Source of the DNA: Limnanthes douglasii subsp. nivea
Taxonomy: Eukaryota > Streptophyta > Magnoliopsida > Brassicales > Limnanthaceae
DNA: 64,000 nucleotides
Reading direction: 5' to 3'
NCBI GenBank assembly: GCA_036936605.1
Contig: JAUPFV010000004.1
Location: 126,393,737-126,457,736 of the forward strand
The notes beneath the pieces were generated by a model, which saw only the letters and a list, made by a program, of their open reading frames with translations, searched no databases and had not been told where the DNA came from. How positions within the stretch are numbered: position 1 is the first letter of the stretch; every line of letters starts with the position of its first letter. A program made the translations under genes and the position numbers. This document shows, piece by piece, positions 45,201 through 54,959 of the stretch.

Positions 45201-45428
45201 CGATCTGCAATCGACCTGGCTAAGAATCCTATGTTCCATGGTAGAAGCAAGCATATCGACATAAGGTTTCACTTTATCAGGGAATGCGTAGAGCGAGGAG
45301 AAGTAGTCTTGAAACATATTTGCAGCAACGATCAAAGAGCAGATATTTTGACAAAAGGGCTAGCTACTGTCAAGTTTGAAAACATGAGAAAACTATTGGG
45401 AGTCAAAAACTTGAGTAAACGAGGTTGA
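42249..45428 (+). CDS. Copia pol: protease, integrase, reverse transcriptase, RNase H
   Basis: The frame is continuous with gag after the TAG; ATG 42276 is the first downstream Met but lies past the protease active site. The protease has YLDNGASSHMTG with Asp at codon 331. The integrase has the HHCC zinc site (WHARLGH to CDGCLMGK), the core Asp in HGDLCGP, LRTDRGGEF and Glu in QQNGVVERRNR. Reverse transcriptase starts WKLTSLPPGQKIIGLKWIYK and has YVDDILVTG near codon 1069. RNase H has FSDSDLGGQTEDRKSTGG, SSCEAEFMA and SKHIDIRFHFIRE. All catalytic motifs are present. It ends at TGA 45426-45428, just before the purine tract. Confidence 0.95.
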   Translation, partial: YLDNGASSHMTGFKEKFAELDESISGVVRFGDGSKVEIKGKGTVILLCKNGEEKMLREVYYIPSLRNNIISLGQISEEGNNVELKGEFLRIYDNKDRLLMKVKRSANRLYKIIIETNKQECLMTKTDDIARLWHARLGHINYQAMALMSKHQMVEGMPRIIKPNVVCDGCLMGKQTRKVFPAKSKFSAKKVLELIHGDLCGPISPTTASGYRYFFLLVDDFSRFMWVYFLRTKDEAFEAFKRFRVLVENGSEKRIKVLRTDRGGEFNSNEFKEYCENAGIERHLTTPYTPQQNGVVERRNRTIVEMTRSSLKEMQLPSKMWAEAVRNSVYILNRLPTRALTGKTPYEAWTTRKPQISHVRVFGCLSHMKTPSVHNTKLDDRSKKLVNLGREPGTKGYRLYDPKEDRIHISRDVIFEETKQWPWSMIADREETQESFIVASMPKVDETGQDETEIVEYGDDNHSGNNTQTSTPQSRASESSQSSAGYDNYSNTQVSTPHSQSSASRINRDNYDDSTEPKRFRPLSEIYNVTEEIELDEEELWLMGVDEPVNYTQAAKDVNWRQAMRQEMDSIEGNDTWKLTSLPPGQKIIGLKWIYKLKRDANGKVVKYKARLVAKGYVQEHGIDFDEVYAPVTRLETVRLLLALAAKNQWEVHHLDVKTAFLNGDIVEDVYVAQPEGFERKGQEHLVYKLSKALYGLRQAPRAWYAKLNSCLIKLGFTRCPYEHAVYTRKEGENSLVIAVYVDDILVTGTSVLAIKDFKNQMKLQFKISDIGKLSYYLGMEVEQGEGYIELKQASYARKILENAGMADCNPTKYPMDPKEQLDRDETGKLVNATDYKSMVGGLRYLVHTRPDIAYSVGIVSRYMEKPTKRHQDAVKRILRYVKGTIQHGLVYTKNSGNNVLTGFSDSDLGGQTEDRKSTGGVVYYLNESIITWVSQKQKCVALSSCEAEFMAATAAACQGIWLRNTLRQIRHEAVGPVILCIDNRSAIDLAKNPMFHGRSKHIDIRFHFIRECVERGEVVLKHICSNDQRADILTKGLATVKFENMRKLLGVKNLSKRG

Positions 45429-45431
45429 GAT

Positions 45432-45443
45432 TAGGAGGGAGAG
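45432..45443 (+). promoter_or_regulatory. Polypurine tract of copia element
   Basis: TAGGAGGGAGAG immediately before the 3' LTR; it primes plus-strand DNA synthesis in LTR elements. Confidence 0.85.
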
Positions 45444-45648
45444 CGTTGCATTTAATCTCAAACTTTAATCGTGTCCTTTGAATTTGTCCGTTTCTTTTTC
45501 ACATTGTCGTTTCACTTTGTGCTGTCATTTTGTGTACTCAACTTTGGACTATTTAATAGTCTCTCTATTACCTAATAAATCAGATCTCAGATGTAGCATT
45601 ATCCCTGTTGTCTCAAAACGGTGTATATTAATCTGTTTCAAGATTAGA
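45444..45648 (+). repeat. 3' LTR of copia element
   Basis: Same length as the 5' LTR. The four differences are the first base (C for T) and single changes at about 45470, 45526 and 45634. Confidence 0.95.
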
Positions 45649-45653
45649 GTTCC
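45649..45653. repeat. Right 5-bp target duplication of copia element
   Basis: GTTCC, identical to 41005-41009. Confidence 0.85.
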
Positions 45654-46150
45654 TTTATTATCCAAACCTGACAATGACCACAAGCTCAACCAGGAATAGT
45701 AAAACCAAGAAAACCATCAATAACATCGGCGAGTAGTTCAGGCATATGTCTTACAGTCTTATGCTATTTGGAAAAGGGAATATCTTAAATTCCTTTTCAG
45801 CTAGCACAAATTGTCTATCTATTACAGGCCGTAGCAATAATCAGCAGGACTCCATCTATTACAGGCCCTAGCAACTAAAAGCTTGTTATCATCGGTAATG
45901 AAGTCATATCCAAATCCATAACCAGCAACTTCCCTATCATGGGGATATTTAAGATATGAGGTATTTTCTAGTACTCATTAGTAGAGGGTTTCCATGAATA
46001 GAAATTGTTGTAAGCCTTTTGTAAGAAATAGAGCTTTAGAAGCGCAAACGCAGGCCATTGCTCCAGCCTAAGATATTAAACCCTAAACTCGTATCAGTCG
46101 GAAGCTCAAGCAATCCAGAGGCCCTTAAATCATCAAATCTATCCGGTTTC
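45654..46150 (-). pseudogene. F-box-associated (FBA) domain pseudogene
   Basis: Minus-strand words, in order and across frameshifts: ACVCASKALFL (46.06 kb), FYSWKPSTNEY then KIPH (46.0-45.95 kb), and YPHDREVAGYGFGYDFITDD (45.94-45.88 kb). LWNPSTxxYxxIP followed by xGFGYDxxxDDYKV is the signature of the F-box-associated interaction domain, which presents substrates to SCF ubiquitin ligases in plants. Frameshifts and stops show it is dead, and the copia element sits at its downstream side. No F-box itself was seen. Confidence 0.55.
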
Positions 46151-46690
46151 GCAATCGACAGATCTAAGGCCACATTTGGTCTTACAAACTATTAAGTGAT
46201 GAAAACCTTGGTTGATTTTTCGGGCCAATTGAAGATTGATAGCTTCGTCGCGGGATTCAACCTTGTCCCGTTACAATCACGGTAGCATCACGAAAACGGT
46301 AAAACATAATGGTTTTTCATCCTGTTATGGTAAGTTCACCATCCCCCCGTCATAAAAATGGTAAAACACTGCAGAATTCATGGCCCGTAACAGGCGCCAA
46401 AATGCGCCAAAATGATAAAATTAAGCTATCATGAAAAACCTAATATACTTTTTATATCCGTCCAAACCTCGTAATAATTTTCATTTTATACTTATTATAA
46501 TACGGTAGGTTTTAAGAGCTCATTATGTAATATTTAAACAAAAGTTCAAATTTATATTGTTTCTTAATACAGAATACAATACAAGTGTTTGTTATTTTTT
46601 TTATAAACAAATTATTTAGAATTTATAGTTTGATGGTATAGTTTTTATATATTTGGGGTTGAACCAGTACGCTTGTCAATCATGGAAAGT
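46151..46690. other. No gene seen
   Basis: Possibly the decayed upstream part of the F-box-type pseudogene, then AT-rich DNA. Short near-repeats (ACGGTAAAACA, ATGGTAAAACAC) are present near 46.30-46.37 kb. Confidence 0.3.
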
Positions 46691-46769
46691 ACCGATTTAC
46701 GTTTAAATGAACCTACGAATGAATGATCTAAATGATCTGTACATGACGAGCAACAAATAAAACAAAGCT

Positions 46770-47400
46770 TAATAAAACCAAAATCACAAGACGATATTTA
46801 ACATGGTTTAGATTGTGAAGAAATCTTACATCCACGGACAACAAATACTCTTTTATATATAAGTAGGTTACATAAAGACTCTTGAAATACAAAGAAACCA
46901 ATCACTTTTTCTACCAAAAGATAACGTATTTGACATAAGCTTCTCTTAAATGTTTATCTCTCACCTCACTTATCTCTCAAAAAACTTAAAGTTATTTCAC
47001 TCTCTTAGGAAATATCTTCTCACATAATTATCTACCTACAATTACACTTGCAGCACATCACATCGTTAATTACAATATCTTCATCTATTTATAGGTTCAA
47101 AGAAACTATAATTCTTCATCAGAGCCCCCAAATGAAAACCGAAAAATCAACAACTCAAATAACTCATACTCTATTAATATAAGAAAGCCATATTAACATA
47201 TTCACCTAGTAAATAGAATACTTTGATTCGGCCTAGTGATGCTACGACCAAATGAGCTTCATATCAAAGTAGTGCTTTTGATTAGTTTGTTTTGACCACC
47301 GTGCTTCAGCCAACCTGCTTTGACCTGTCCTGCTTTGGCTCAATATATATTTCCTTCGACCCAATGGTCACCAGTTTTATAAAACTTGTATCAACACCTT
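46770..47400 (-). repeat. LTR-like segment of the old minus-strand copia element
   Basis: On minus, a TATA-type word (CTATAAATAGATGAAG, about 47097-47082) is followed by about 300 bp of untranslated DNA with GTGAGAAGAT-type words, ending in CATGTTAAATATCGTC. This composition, downstream of RNase H, fits a 3' LTR. The 5' partner was not found, so the borders are guesses. Confidence 0.35.
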
Positions 47401-47559
47401 GGATCAATAGATGTCTCTACAACTAAGTCATGGCTCAAGAACTAGAAACTTCCGATAGTTCTTTCCTATACATGAAACAATAGATCCAACACCTATATAG
47501 TCCTTCGGAAATACCTATTATGACGAATTACTTATAGTCCACACCTAATAATTATCCAC

Positions 47560-50260
47560 TTAGTCTTATAGTAACTTCAGTAGTTGTTGCATCCATTGTT
47601 TCTACTCTTTAGAGACCATGTCACATGCATCCCAGACTTGTGTCAGTCTCCTGGAGTTCGTGAGCTTTGAAGTCGGTAATACTTTGGCCACAACATCCAA
47701 AAGATCTTCTTATTTAGCAATCTTTGCCACTTTCACTTGATTCATCTCCACCAGATTTTTGATGAAGTGTAGTTTAATATCTACATGCTTAGTTCATTCA
47801 TGGACTTTCTAATTTTTCATCAAATGAATAACACTAGTATTGTCACATAACATAACCGCGTATTTCTCCACACCAGTGAGTTCACTTAACAATCCATTCA
47901 TCCACATAACTTCCTTCATGGCCATATACTCGAATTCCGTAGACGATATCGCAACGATCTTATGTATACAACACTTCTAACTAACCACTCCTCCAAGCAC
48001 AATAAATAGATAATCGAAAGTAGGTTTTCTTATGTCGAGACAACCTTCATTATCAAAGTCAGGATACCATTTAAACACCATATTACTTGTATCCTTCTAC
48101 TTGTAACATAACCTTACAGTAGTGGAGCCTTTCAAGTATATAATGAGCCACTTGAGTGCATGATAACTTTCCCGGATATGACAAGAATCTGATAAAAAAA
48201 CTTACGTCGTAGGCAAGACCAGGTCTCGTGCAAATCATAGCAGACATAATGCTGCTAAAAATATTGGCATAAGGTATCCTATTTATATACTTCTTATCTG
48301 ATGTTTCGGTTGGTGCTTGAGTGACATTGAGTTTGAATTGGGAACCAATGAGAGTTTCATTTGATTTTTCTCTGGACATCAATGACTTCATTAGGATCTT
48401 CTGTATACATTCTTGTTCAGATAAGAATAGATACCCCTTCGACTTGTTCTGCTTGATCTCAATACCAAGTATCGTCTCAGCCTCTCTTATATCTATCATC
48501 TCAAATTATCCTTTCAACAGGGTCTCTACCGCTTCAATCATTTTCCTATTCTCTATCAGTTATTAGTATGTCATTAACATAAAACAACAATATGAATTGT
48601 CTCTCCATGTGTGTTTCTTCATTCTAATAGACACACAACCGTCGTAGCAACTACATACGTATTTAATGGACTCATAAAAGAACAAAATGTTATATTACAC
48701 TACTTCGACGATTGTTTCACCCCATAGAGGGGTCCCTTCAACAAACACGCATGACCCTCCTTCTCTTTTTCAAACCTGTTATGTTGCACATGTAAATTTT
48801 CTCTTCAAATTTTCCATACAGGAAGGTAGTAGTGATATCTATTTATTCTAACTCAAGATCAAATCTAACAACAATTGATAGCAGAACCTTGATGGAGATT
48901 TATTTCACAATTGGCGAGAGCGTTCCATTAAAATCAACACCCTTCTTTTGTGTAAAGACCTTAGCCACGAGAATAACCTTGTATCTAGTTCACTCAACAG
49001 TAAGAATACTAGTCTTCCTCTTGAATATTCATTTAATCCCAACCAGCTTCAGACCCTCTTGTTTCTTCACAAGAATCCAAGTGTTCATCTTTTGGAGGGA
49101 TATCAGTTTTTCTTTCATGGTTTTATACCATTTCTCCTTATCATTGCTCCTAATACCTCAGTATTATGTTTCATATTCAAGAATATCTCCCTGCTTTTTA
49201 ATCAATAAAACATAACTAATTAAATCTGCAAAAATATAGATGTTCGGATGATTATTTGCTCTTTATGCTCTATTATATACTAGTTGATAACAATCAGATT
49301 AATGTCGCTCTCTCATTTGATCACCCAAAATCCATGGAATAACAGACTTTCAGTCTACTTCAGACTCATGCAGTGGTTGAGCTTCCTTTCGGTGACCCAA
49401 TGGGAAACCATACCCAATATTTTTTTTCGGTAGAAGCATCACTAGCCTCACTTTATGTATCACATCCATCATCAACGTCATATCTCTTCCCATCACTAAC
49501 CACGTCATTTTTTATATCAAAGCCTTCTGAAGTCCATGTTCAAGGCACCAAAACCTATACCTTTTTATTTCTTCCGGATAGCCGAGAAACAAACATTTAA
49601 GTGCTCTTAGCCTAAGCTTATCATGCCTCACATGTGCATAAGCAGTACATCCAAACACTCTCAAAAAAATTCTAGCTTAGGTTTATACCTAGTCCACGAA
49701 TCTTAATGAAAACAAAAATTAAGCATTGTAGATGGACTCCGACTGATGATATACGCATCTATTGCAACGAATTCTCCTCGGAACCTTTGACCAATTCCAG
49801 ATATATAAAGCATGTATCTAAGTTATTCCAGCATGGTTTGATTCATTCTCTTCCAAAACCCATTTTGTTGAGGAGACCTACGTACGGTTCGGTGTTAAGA
49901 AATACAAAATATTTGACAATAACTAGTGAAATTCTTATTCACATACTCCAAGCCATTATTAGTATGAAGCTTCTTCATTATTTTCTCGGTTTGATTCTTT
50001 ACTAAAGTCTTCAAGTTGACAAAGACAACAAATGCTTCATATTTCCTCTTCAAAATTAGAACCCTTAATTTTCTTGAATAGCCATCAATCAACGACATAA
50101 AGTACCTTGCACCACTTATGGCAGGTTCCCATGTTATACCCTAAAGTTCTAAATGAACACAATCATTTACTCCATTATATGTGTGGGTCCTCGGTAGAAA
50201 CTTTACCCTCTTACTCTTACCCAAAATGAAAATTTCACCAAAGTTTAGCTTCAGAACTAT
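47560..50260 (-). mobile_element. Decayed Ty1/copia pol (Tork/Tnt1-like), minus strand
   Basis: Minus-strand order: integrase core (50.14-49.7 kb; WEPAISGARYF, LIDGYSRKLRVLILKRKYEA, LHTNNGLEYVNK), reverse transcriptase (49.4-48.5 kb; FYVNDILITD near 48.57 kb), its C-terminal part (48,499-48,083; EAETILGIEIKQNKSKGYLF and PYANIFSSIMSAMICTRPGL) and RNase H (48.06-47.6 kb; SSTEFEYMAMKEVMWMNGLL, MLCDNTSVIHLMKN, TKHVDIKLHFIKN). The copia order and the Tnt1-like words are clear. Many stops and shifts, including N for D in YVDD, make it inactive and older than the element at 41 kb. Confidence 0.85.
48083..48499 (-). pseudogene. Reverse transcriptase C-terminal/connection part of old copia
   Basis: A 138-codon open piece. 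ILGIEIKQNKSKGYLFLSEQ followed by ECIQKIL is the copia LGxEI motif, and SAMICTRPGLAYDVSFFIRF is the YxxxxTRPDIAYAV motif with G for D. It continues into RNase H in another frame. Confidence 0.85.
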
Positions 50261-52079
50261 TATACCATCTAAAAATCCATGTTTACTTAATTTACTGTGT
50301 TTCTTTAAACTTCAAAAAATGATAAAAAAAAATGCATCCAATAACATAAGCGTGTGAGATGAGATATTAATACTTATTAATTTTTTATTCCATCTTGAAC
50401 ACCATTTTATGACATAAATTAATATTCTTACGATTATTTAAATGTATCACAAGATTAACAACACAATTAAGGTCCAAATAAATTTTTGGGCTATATTGCG
50501 TAGACAAAATATGAGTAAAGTTTTTAAACAATTGCAGGAAAAGAATCAATACAAGATAATATGACCAATTTAAATAAGTAAGAGCATGAGACTCGTTAGA
50601 CTTATAAAAATTAATGTAATCTCTTGCATAAACGTATCATCATGGGCAATAAAATCATAAGTAGATTTCCATAAAATTACGACATCTATAATTAACTTTT
50701 TGTATTTATTTATTATTATCTTAACAAGGTGTTTTTAATTCACGACGTTTATGAACATATGCTAAGGCTAGGAGGACCTCTTTTTTAATCGACACGACAT
50801 AAACATCTAATGTAAGATATTTTTTGAAAATACGGTTTGCAATCAACTCTGACCCCTTAATAGTTGAAGCGTTCACACATGCATTACCAAAAGAAATTGA
50901 TATTATTTTAATTATAACATTAAAATCAAACGTTCACTCCAAAATATCTTCTTGAATTTGAAGAGAACTGTGATTGTCAATAGAATGAAAATATATTATT
51001 CTTGTTTGGAATACTCATTTAGGACATAAGATTGAAATCAATAAAAATTGTTATATCACTAGTCAAAGAAAATTTAGATAGAAAACCAAAAATTGCATCA
51101 CTAATGAGTTTTGTTATTTTTACACATATGTATTATTATTTTTATTACTTTTAACAAAGATTTCCCATACCAATATATTTTCTTCTTATAATTCAAACTA
51201 GTGCTAGTGTTAATGTGGAAATAATTTATTTCGAGGGTTGTATTTTATAGACTATTATCTAAAGGATATTACATATCTATATTTTTATCATTATTAAAAT
51301 AATAATTTATGTCTATAGATTAGGTTGTCTGGACACTAGTACGTCGTCGCTTTATTGGTGCCACTAAAAGAAAAAAAATAAAAGAATGAAGAAAGTATAC
51401 CAATCACGTATAATAACCAATGATCCACCATCAAGCAAACTTGAGTAGATCTGATTAGAAATTTACTCAAAAAATATAAAAGATTATTAGAGAAAAAGTT
51501 GGTTTTAACGACGATGAATGAGTTTATTCTTATTCATAGAGAAAAAAAGTTACAAAAGATAGCATTTAAACCTATAAAGGCATCCTTCTTGACAAACGGG
51601 TATCCATTTCAATACAACGATTATTTTTGTTTTTTAAATTACGGGTAACAAGCATCAGATTAGATACAGACGTATTTTTGGTCTGAGAACTCATATTTGT
51701 CTTTTCAGAAAACTGGAAACGAGTGTCCCTTTATTGAGTAACAAAAGCCCGTATATATGCTACGACTATTTTTTTTTATAAATTTTCCAATGATGGGTGT
51801 CTGTTTTACAGAGATACATGCGTCTGTTTTTCACCAATGAGCGTCTGCTTCTAAATACGTTCACCTATTTTTAGTGGACATCCATTGGGGGTAAACACCT
51901 ATCCAAATGTAGCCATTATTGACAAACGAGCGTCTATTTATATTCACGAACCCCATTTCAGTCAGAGCTAGCCAATGACTACATTTGGCTAGTCGTTCCT
52001 AAAATGGTCATTCATTATTTCAAACGAACACCCTAACCACATCGTCATAAATGAGTATTTACATATAATCATCTACTAG
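50261..52079. other. No gene seen
   Basis: AT-rich. 51.59-51.96 kb has a loosely repeated GACAAACG(A/G)G(C/T)(A/G)TC word (about 51,590 and 51,931) and several GCGTCTG words, possibly a decayed tandem or foldback element. Confidence 0.3.
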
Positions 52080-52127
52080 TCTCAAATACCCCATAACTGT
52101 TTTCTTTCTCATGTTTCTTTAAATGTC

Positions 52128-53045
52128 ATATCTTTCCAACCATAGCTTCGATAAAAATTATAAAAATACTATTAGTTTTTTTAGACAAACAAAACTAGAT
52201 CGATGAAAGATATTTTTTTAATATATTTTTTAACTTTGTTAGTTGCACGATTACGTGTAATTGGGTTAAGAAATAAGTTTGGAAAATAAAATTGTATTCA
52301 CTTGCAGACTTACATGTTGTTTGGTTGTAAAAAATAAATTGTGTTTAAGCTGCGGAATTACATAAAATGTATTACGTAAATAAGAAAAAATAGTTGCAAA
52401 AATAGGACTTTGGTTGCTAAATAAGTATGATTGTTAGAAAAAATAATATAAACTTGTTTTTGTGAAAATAAATGTTATCTGAGTGTCAAATAACTAACCT
52501 TTTTCTAGTTGCTAAAATATGTGCATTTTTTGTTGATTTGTTTTAAAATAGACTATGTTGCAATTGCGGAAATACGTACAATTTGGTTTCTAAAAATAAA
52601 TACTTTTAAGTTTCAGAATTACGTTCATATGTGTTACGAAAATTGTTGCAAAAATAGAACTTTGGTTGCTAAAAAGTCATATTATGTGTAATAAATGTTA
52701 ATTGTGTGTGAAATAACTAACCTTTTCCATTTGCAAAAATATATGCATTTTTGTATTGAAAAAACTTTAAAAAAAATGGATAGTATTCTAGTTACGAAAA
52801 TACATGAAATTTAGTTGCAAAATTAATCTGGAAAAAACAAGTGTGTTCTAGTTGTAGAAGTACGTGTAATTTGGTTGCTAAAAACAATTTTTTCTTGTTC
52901 TAGAATTAAATATAATTTGGTCGCGAGAATAAGTAAAAAAATCTTCAAAAATATCACTCATGGATTTCATTTTGTTCATCTTTAAAAAATTGAAGGATAT
53001 GTTTTTTGGATTTATTTTTAGTTAGGATTTGAAAGAGATACAATT
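52128..53045. mobile_element. Foldback-like element with inverted termini (first of two related)
   Basis: The left end has TATCTTTC, then GACAAACAAAACTAGATCGA and AAGATATTTTTTTAA (52,130-52,225). The right end (52,945-53,040) contains the reverse complement of related words (AAATATCACTCATGG, TTTTGTTCATC, ATTTGAAAGAGATA). The same terminal words border the element at 53.4-54.65 kb. The interior is built from loose direct repeats (TTGCAAAAATAGrACTTTGG at about 52,393 and 52,644). No protein. Borders are approximate and no target duplication was found. Confidence 0.45.
52390..52760 (+). repeat. Degenerate direct repeat, period about 252 bp
   Basis: The segment TTGCAAAAATAGrACTTTGG, then GTTGCTAAA and, further on, AAATAACTAACCTTTTyC, recurs once with scattered changes (about 52,393 and 52,644 onward). 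Confidence 0.6.
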
Positions 53046-53562
53046 TTGTAGGTTACAAGTTACTAATTGTTAAGTCAATACGTGTTTGTGTGTTTCAGGG
53101 TATTGTTGGAAACAATTATGCTCTAGGTGGTGTTTTTGTAAACTTCAAAAGCCATTGGCGGTAATTTAATTCATACCCTTGGTGGTTATCGGTAACTTAC
53201 CTTTTATTTCAGAGAAATATCTTCAAAGGTAGCCAAAACCAAACCTTACTGTCATATAATACCTAAACTTTCATTAATGAAAATCTAATAACCAATTTTT
53301 GTAAGTAACTCTCATTCAATATCCAATTCTCTAATAATACCTCAAATACCCATGCTTCATCACCATCTAGAAGACCACTTCTAATTCTTAAACAAAAGCT
53401 TATATTTTCTACTTTTACTTTTTATTTTATTTTATAAAAGGTCTTTATCTTTTAAACCGGCGCTTGGAAAAAAATTTGAAAGTACCATCAGATTTATTCT
53501 TTTTAAGACGAACAAAATTGGATTTATTAATGATATTTTTTTTTGGCCAATAACATGCGAGA

Positions 53563-54045
53563 CCATGCATAACCAACCATACGAGACCATACATAACCAA
53601 GCATGCTAAATGAGGCATAGTCAGCCATGTTAGACTAGGCATAACCAACCAAGCTAGACCAATCATAAAAAACATGATAGACCATGCATAACCAACCATG
53701 ATAGACTAGGAATAACCAAACATGGGAGACCAGACGTAACAAACTATACGAGACCAGGTATAACAAAAAATGCGAGACCATACATATTTAAACATGCGAA
53801 ACCAGACATAAAAAAACATGCACGAATAGACATAACCAACCATACGAGACCAGATATAACTAAACATGCAAGACCATCCATAAAAAACACGTGAGACCAT
53901 ACATAAAAAAAATATGCCAGACCAGACATGAAAAAACATGCGAGACGAGGCATAATAAATCATGCGAGACCAAACATAATAAAGTTGAGAGACCAATCAT
54001 TATTAAATCATGAGAGATGAGATATAAAGAATCATATGAGACCAA
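53563..54045 (+). repeat. 24-bp tandem array, left half of palindrome
   Basis: About 20 degenerate copies of GAGACCAnnCATAACnAACC plus AT(A/G)(C/T). The unit length stays near 24 bp throughout. Confidence 0.85.
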
Positions 54046-54116
54046 ACATTTTTTTTTGTAGATTAACAAAACTAGATCAATTAGTGATTTGTTTTTCTGT
54101 CATACCTAGTAACTGT

Positions 54117-54520
54117 GGTCTCGCATCTTTATCATCAAGTAGTACATGTCTGTCATGTTTATCTATACATATTCTCGCATGTATATTATACCTAGTCTCG
54201 CATGTTTGAATATATCTATATGGTGTCGCATGTTTGATTATGCATGGTCTCGAATGGTTGGTTATGCTTGGTCTCACATGTGTTTTATTCCTTGTCACAC
54301 ATATTTTAATATGCATGGTCTTGTGTGTTTGGTTATGCTTGGTCTCACATGGTTTGTTATGCCTGGTCTACAATGTTTGGTTGTGCCTCGTATAGCATGG
54401 TTGGTTATGTCTGGTCTATCATGGTTGGTTATGTCTGGTCTAGCATGGTTGGATATGCCTGGTCTAGCATGGTTGGTTATGTCTTTTCTCGCATCGTTGG
54501 GTTATGTCTAGTCTCGCATA
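54117..54520 (-). repeat. 24-bp tandem array, right half of palindrome
   Basis: About 17 copies of the reverse complement of the left unit (GGTTGGTTATGCATGGTCTC type). Confidence 0.85.
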
Positions 54521-54864
54521 TTACCGGTGACAAATAATTTAAAAAATATCATCAATGATCTAGTTTTGTTCGTCTAAAAAAACATAGCCGATTGTACTTT
54601 TAGTTTTTTTTCCAAGCTCCGGTTTAAAAGATACAAACCTTTTAAAATAGAAATAAAAAAGAAAAAGTAAGAAAGAGAATTCCGGTTCAAATAATGAGAA
54701 TAGGGTACTTGTGATTTTTAACCATGGTCTAGGTATCTATTGGTAGTTGTGATTTTTGAGTATTAGGTGATAATGAGATAGTTGAGTGCTATTTATGGGT
54801 ATTTTTATTTTTATTTTATTTTATTGTATCAAACATCTTTATTATTTTGTACTATTGATCTATT

Positions 54865-54871
<7 letters not shown>

Positions 54872-54952
<81 letters not shown>
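54872..54952. repeat. (TA)n microsatellite, about 40 units
   Basis: Uninterrupted TA run of about 80 bp, next to the right end of the palindromic element. Long TA runs are fragile and often mis-assembled. Confidence 0.95.
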
Positions 54953-54955
<3 letters not shown>

Positions 54956-54959
54956 TTTA

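Larger units (their letters stand above)
41010..45648 (+). mobile_element. Ty1/copia retrotransposon, 4,639 bp, nearly intact
   Basis: 205-bp LTRs (41010-41214 and 45444-45648) differ at four positions (about 2%). They are bounded by the duplication GTTCC, a tRNA-Met primer site and a purine-rich tract. A single polyprotein frame of 1,387 codons runs from 41265 to 45425 with one in-frame TAG at 42246. Order is gag, protease, integrase, reverse transcriptase, RNase H, the copia order. The low LTR divergence and one lesion mean a comparatively recent insertion. The lineage within copia is not certain. Confidence 0.97.
53290..54790. mobile_element. Palindromic foldback-like element with inverted 24-bp repeat arrays
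   Basis: The flanks form a long inverted repeat. TATCTTTTAAACCGGCGCTT at 53,448 matches the reverse complement of 54,610-54,635, and similarity continues about 150 bp outward on each side and inward through AGACGAACAAAA(A/C)T. Inside, 53,563-54,045 is about 20 copies of a unit near GAGACCATGCATAACCAACC-AT, and 54,117-54,520 is about 17 copies of its reverse complement. A spacer near 54,060-54,100 carries another copy of the terminal word AACAAAACTAGATCA. Trp/Met-rich ORFs over the arrays are repeat artefacts. Confidence 0.75.

Noticed and set aside
41639..45262. Minus-strand ORFs across the copia polyprotein
   Set aside because: Antisense shadows of the gag-pol frame.
53445..54537. Several Trp/Met/Val-rich ORFs with GYAWS-type repeats that look like membrane proteins
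   Set aside because: They occur on both strands in several frames and simply translate the 24-bp inverted arrays, with no start context or domain.
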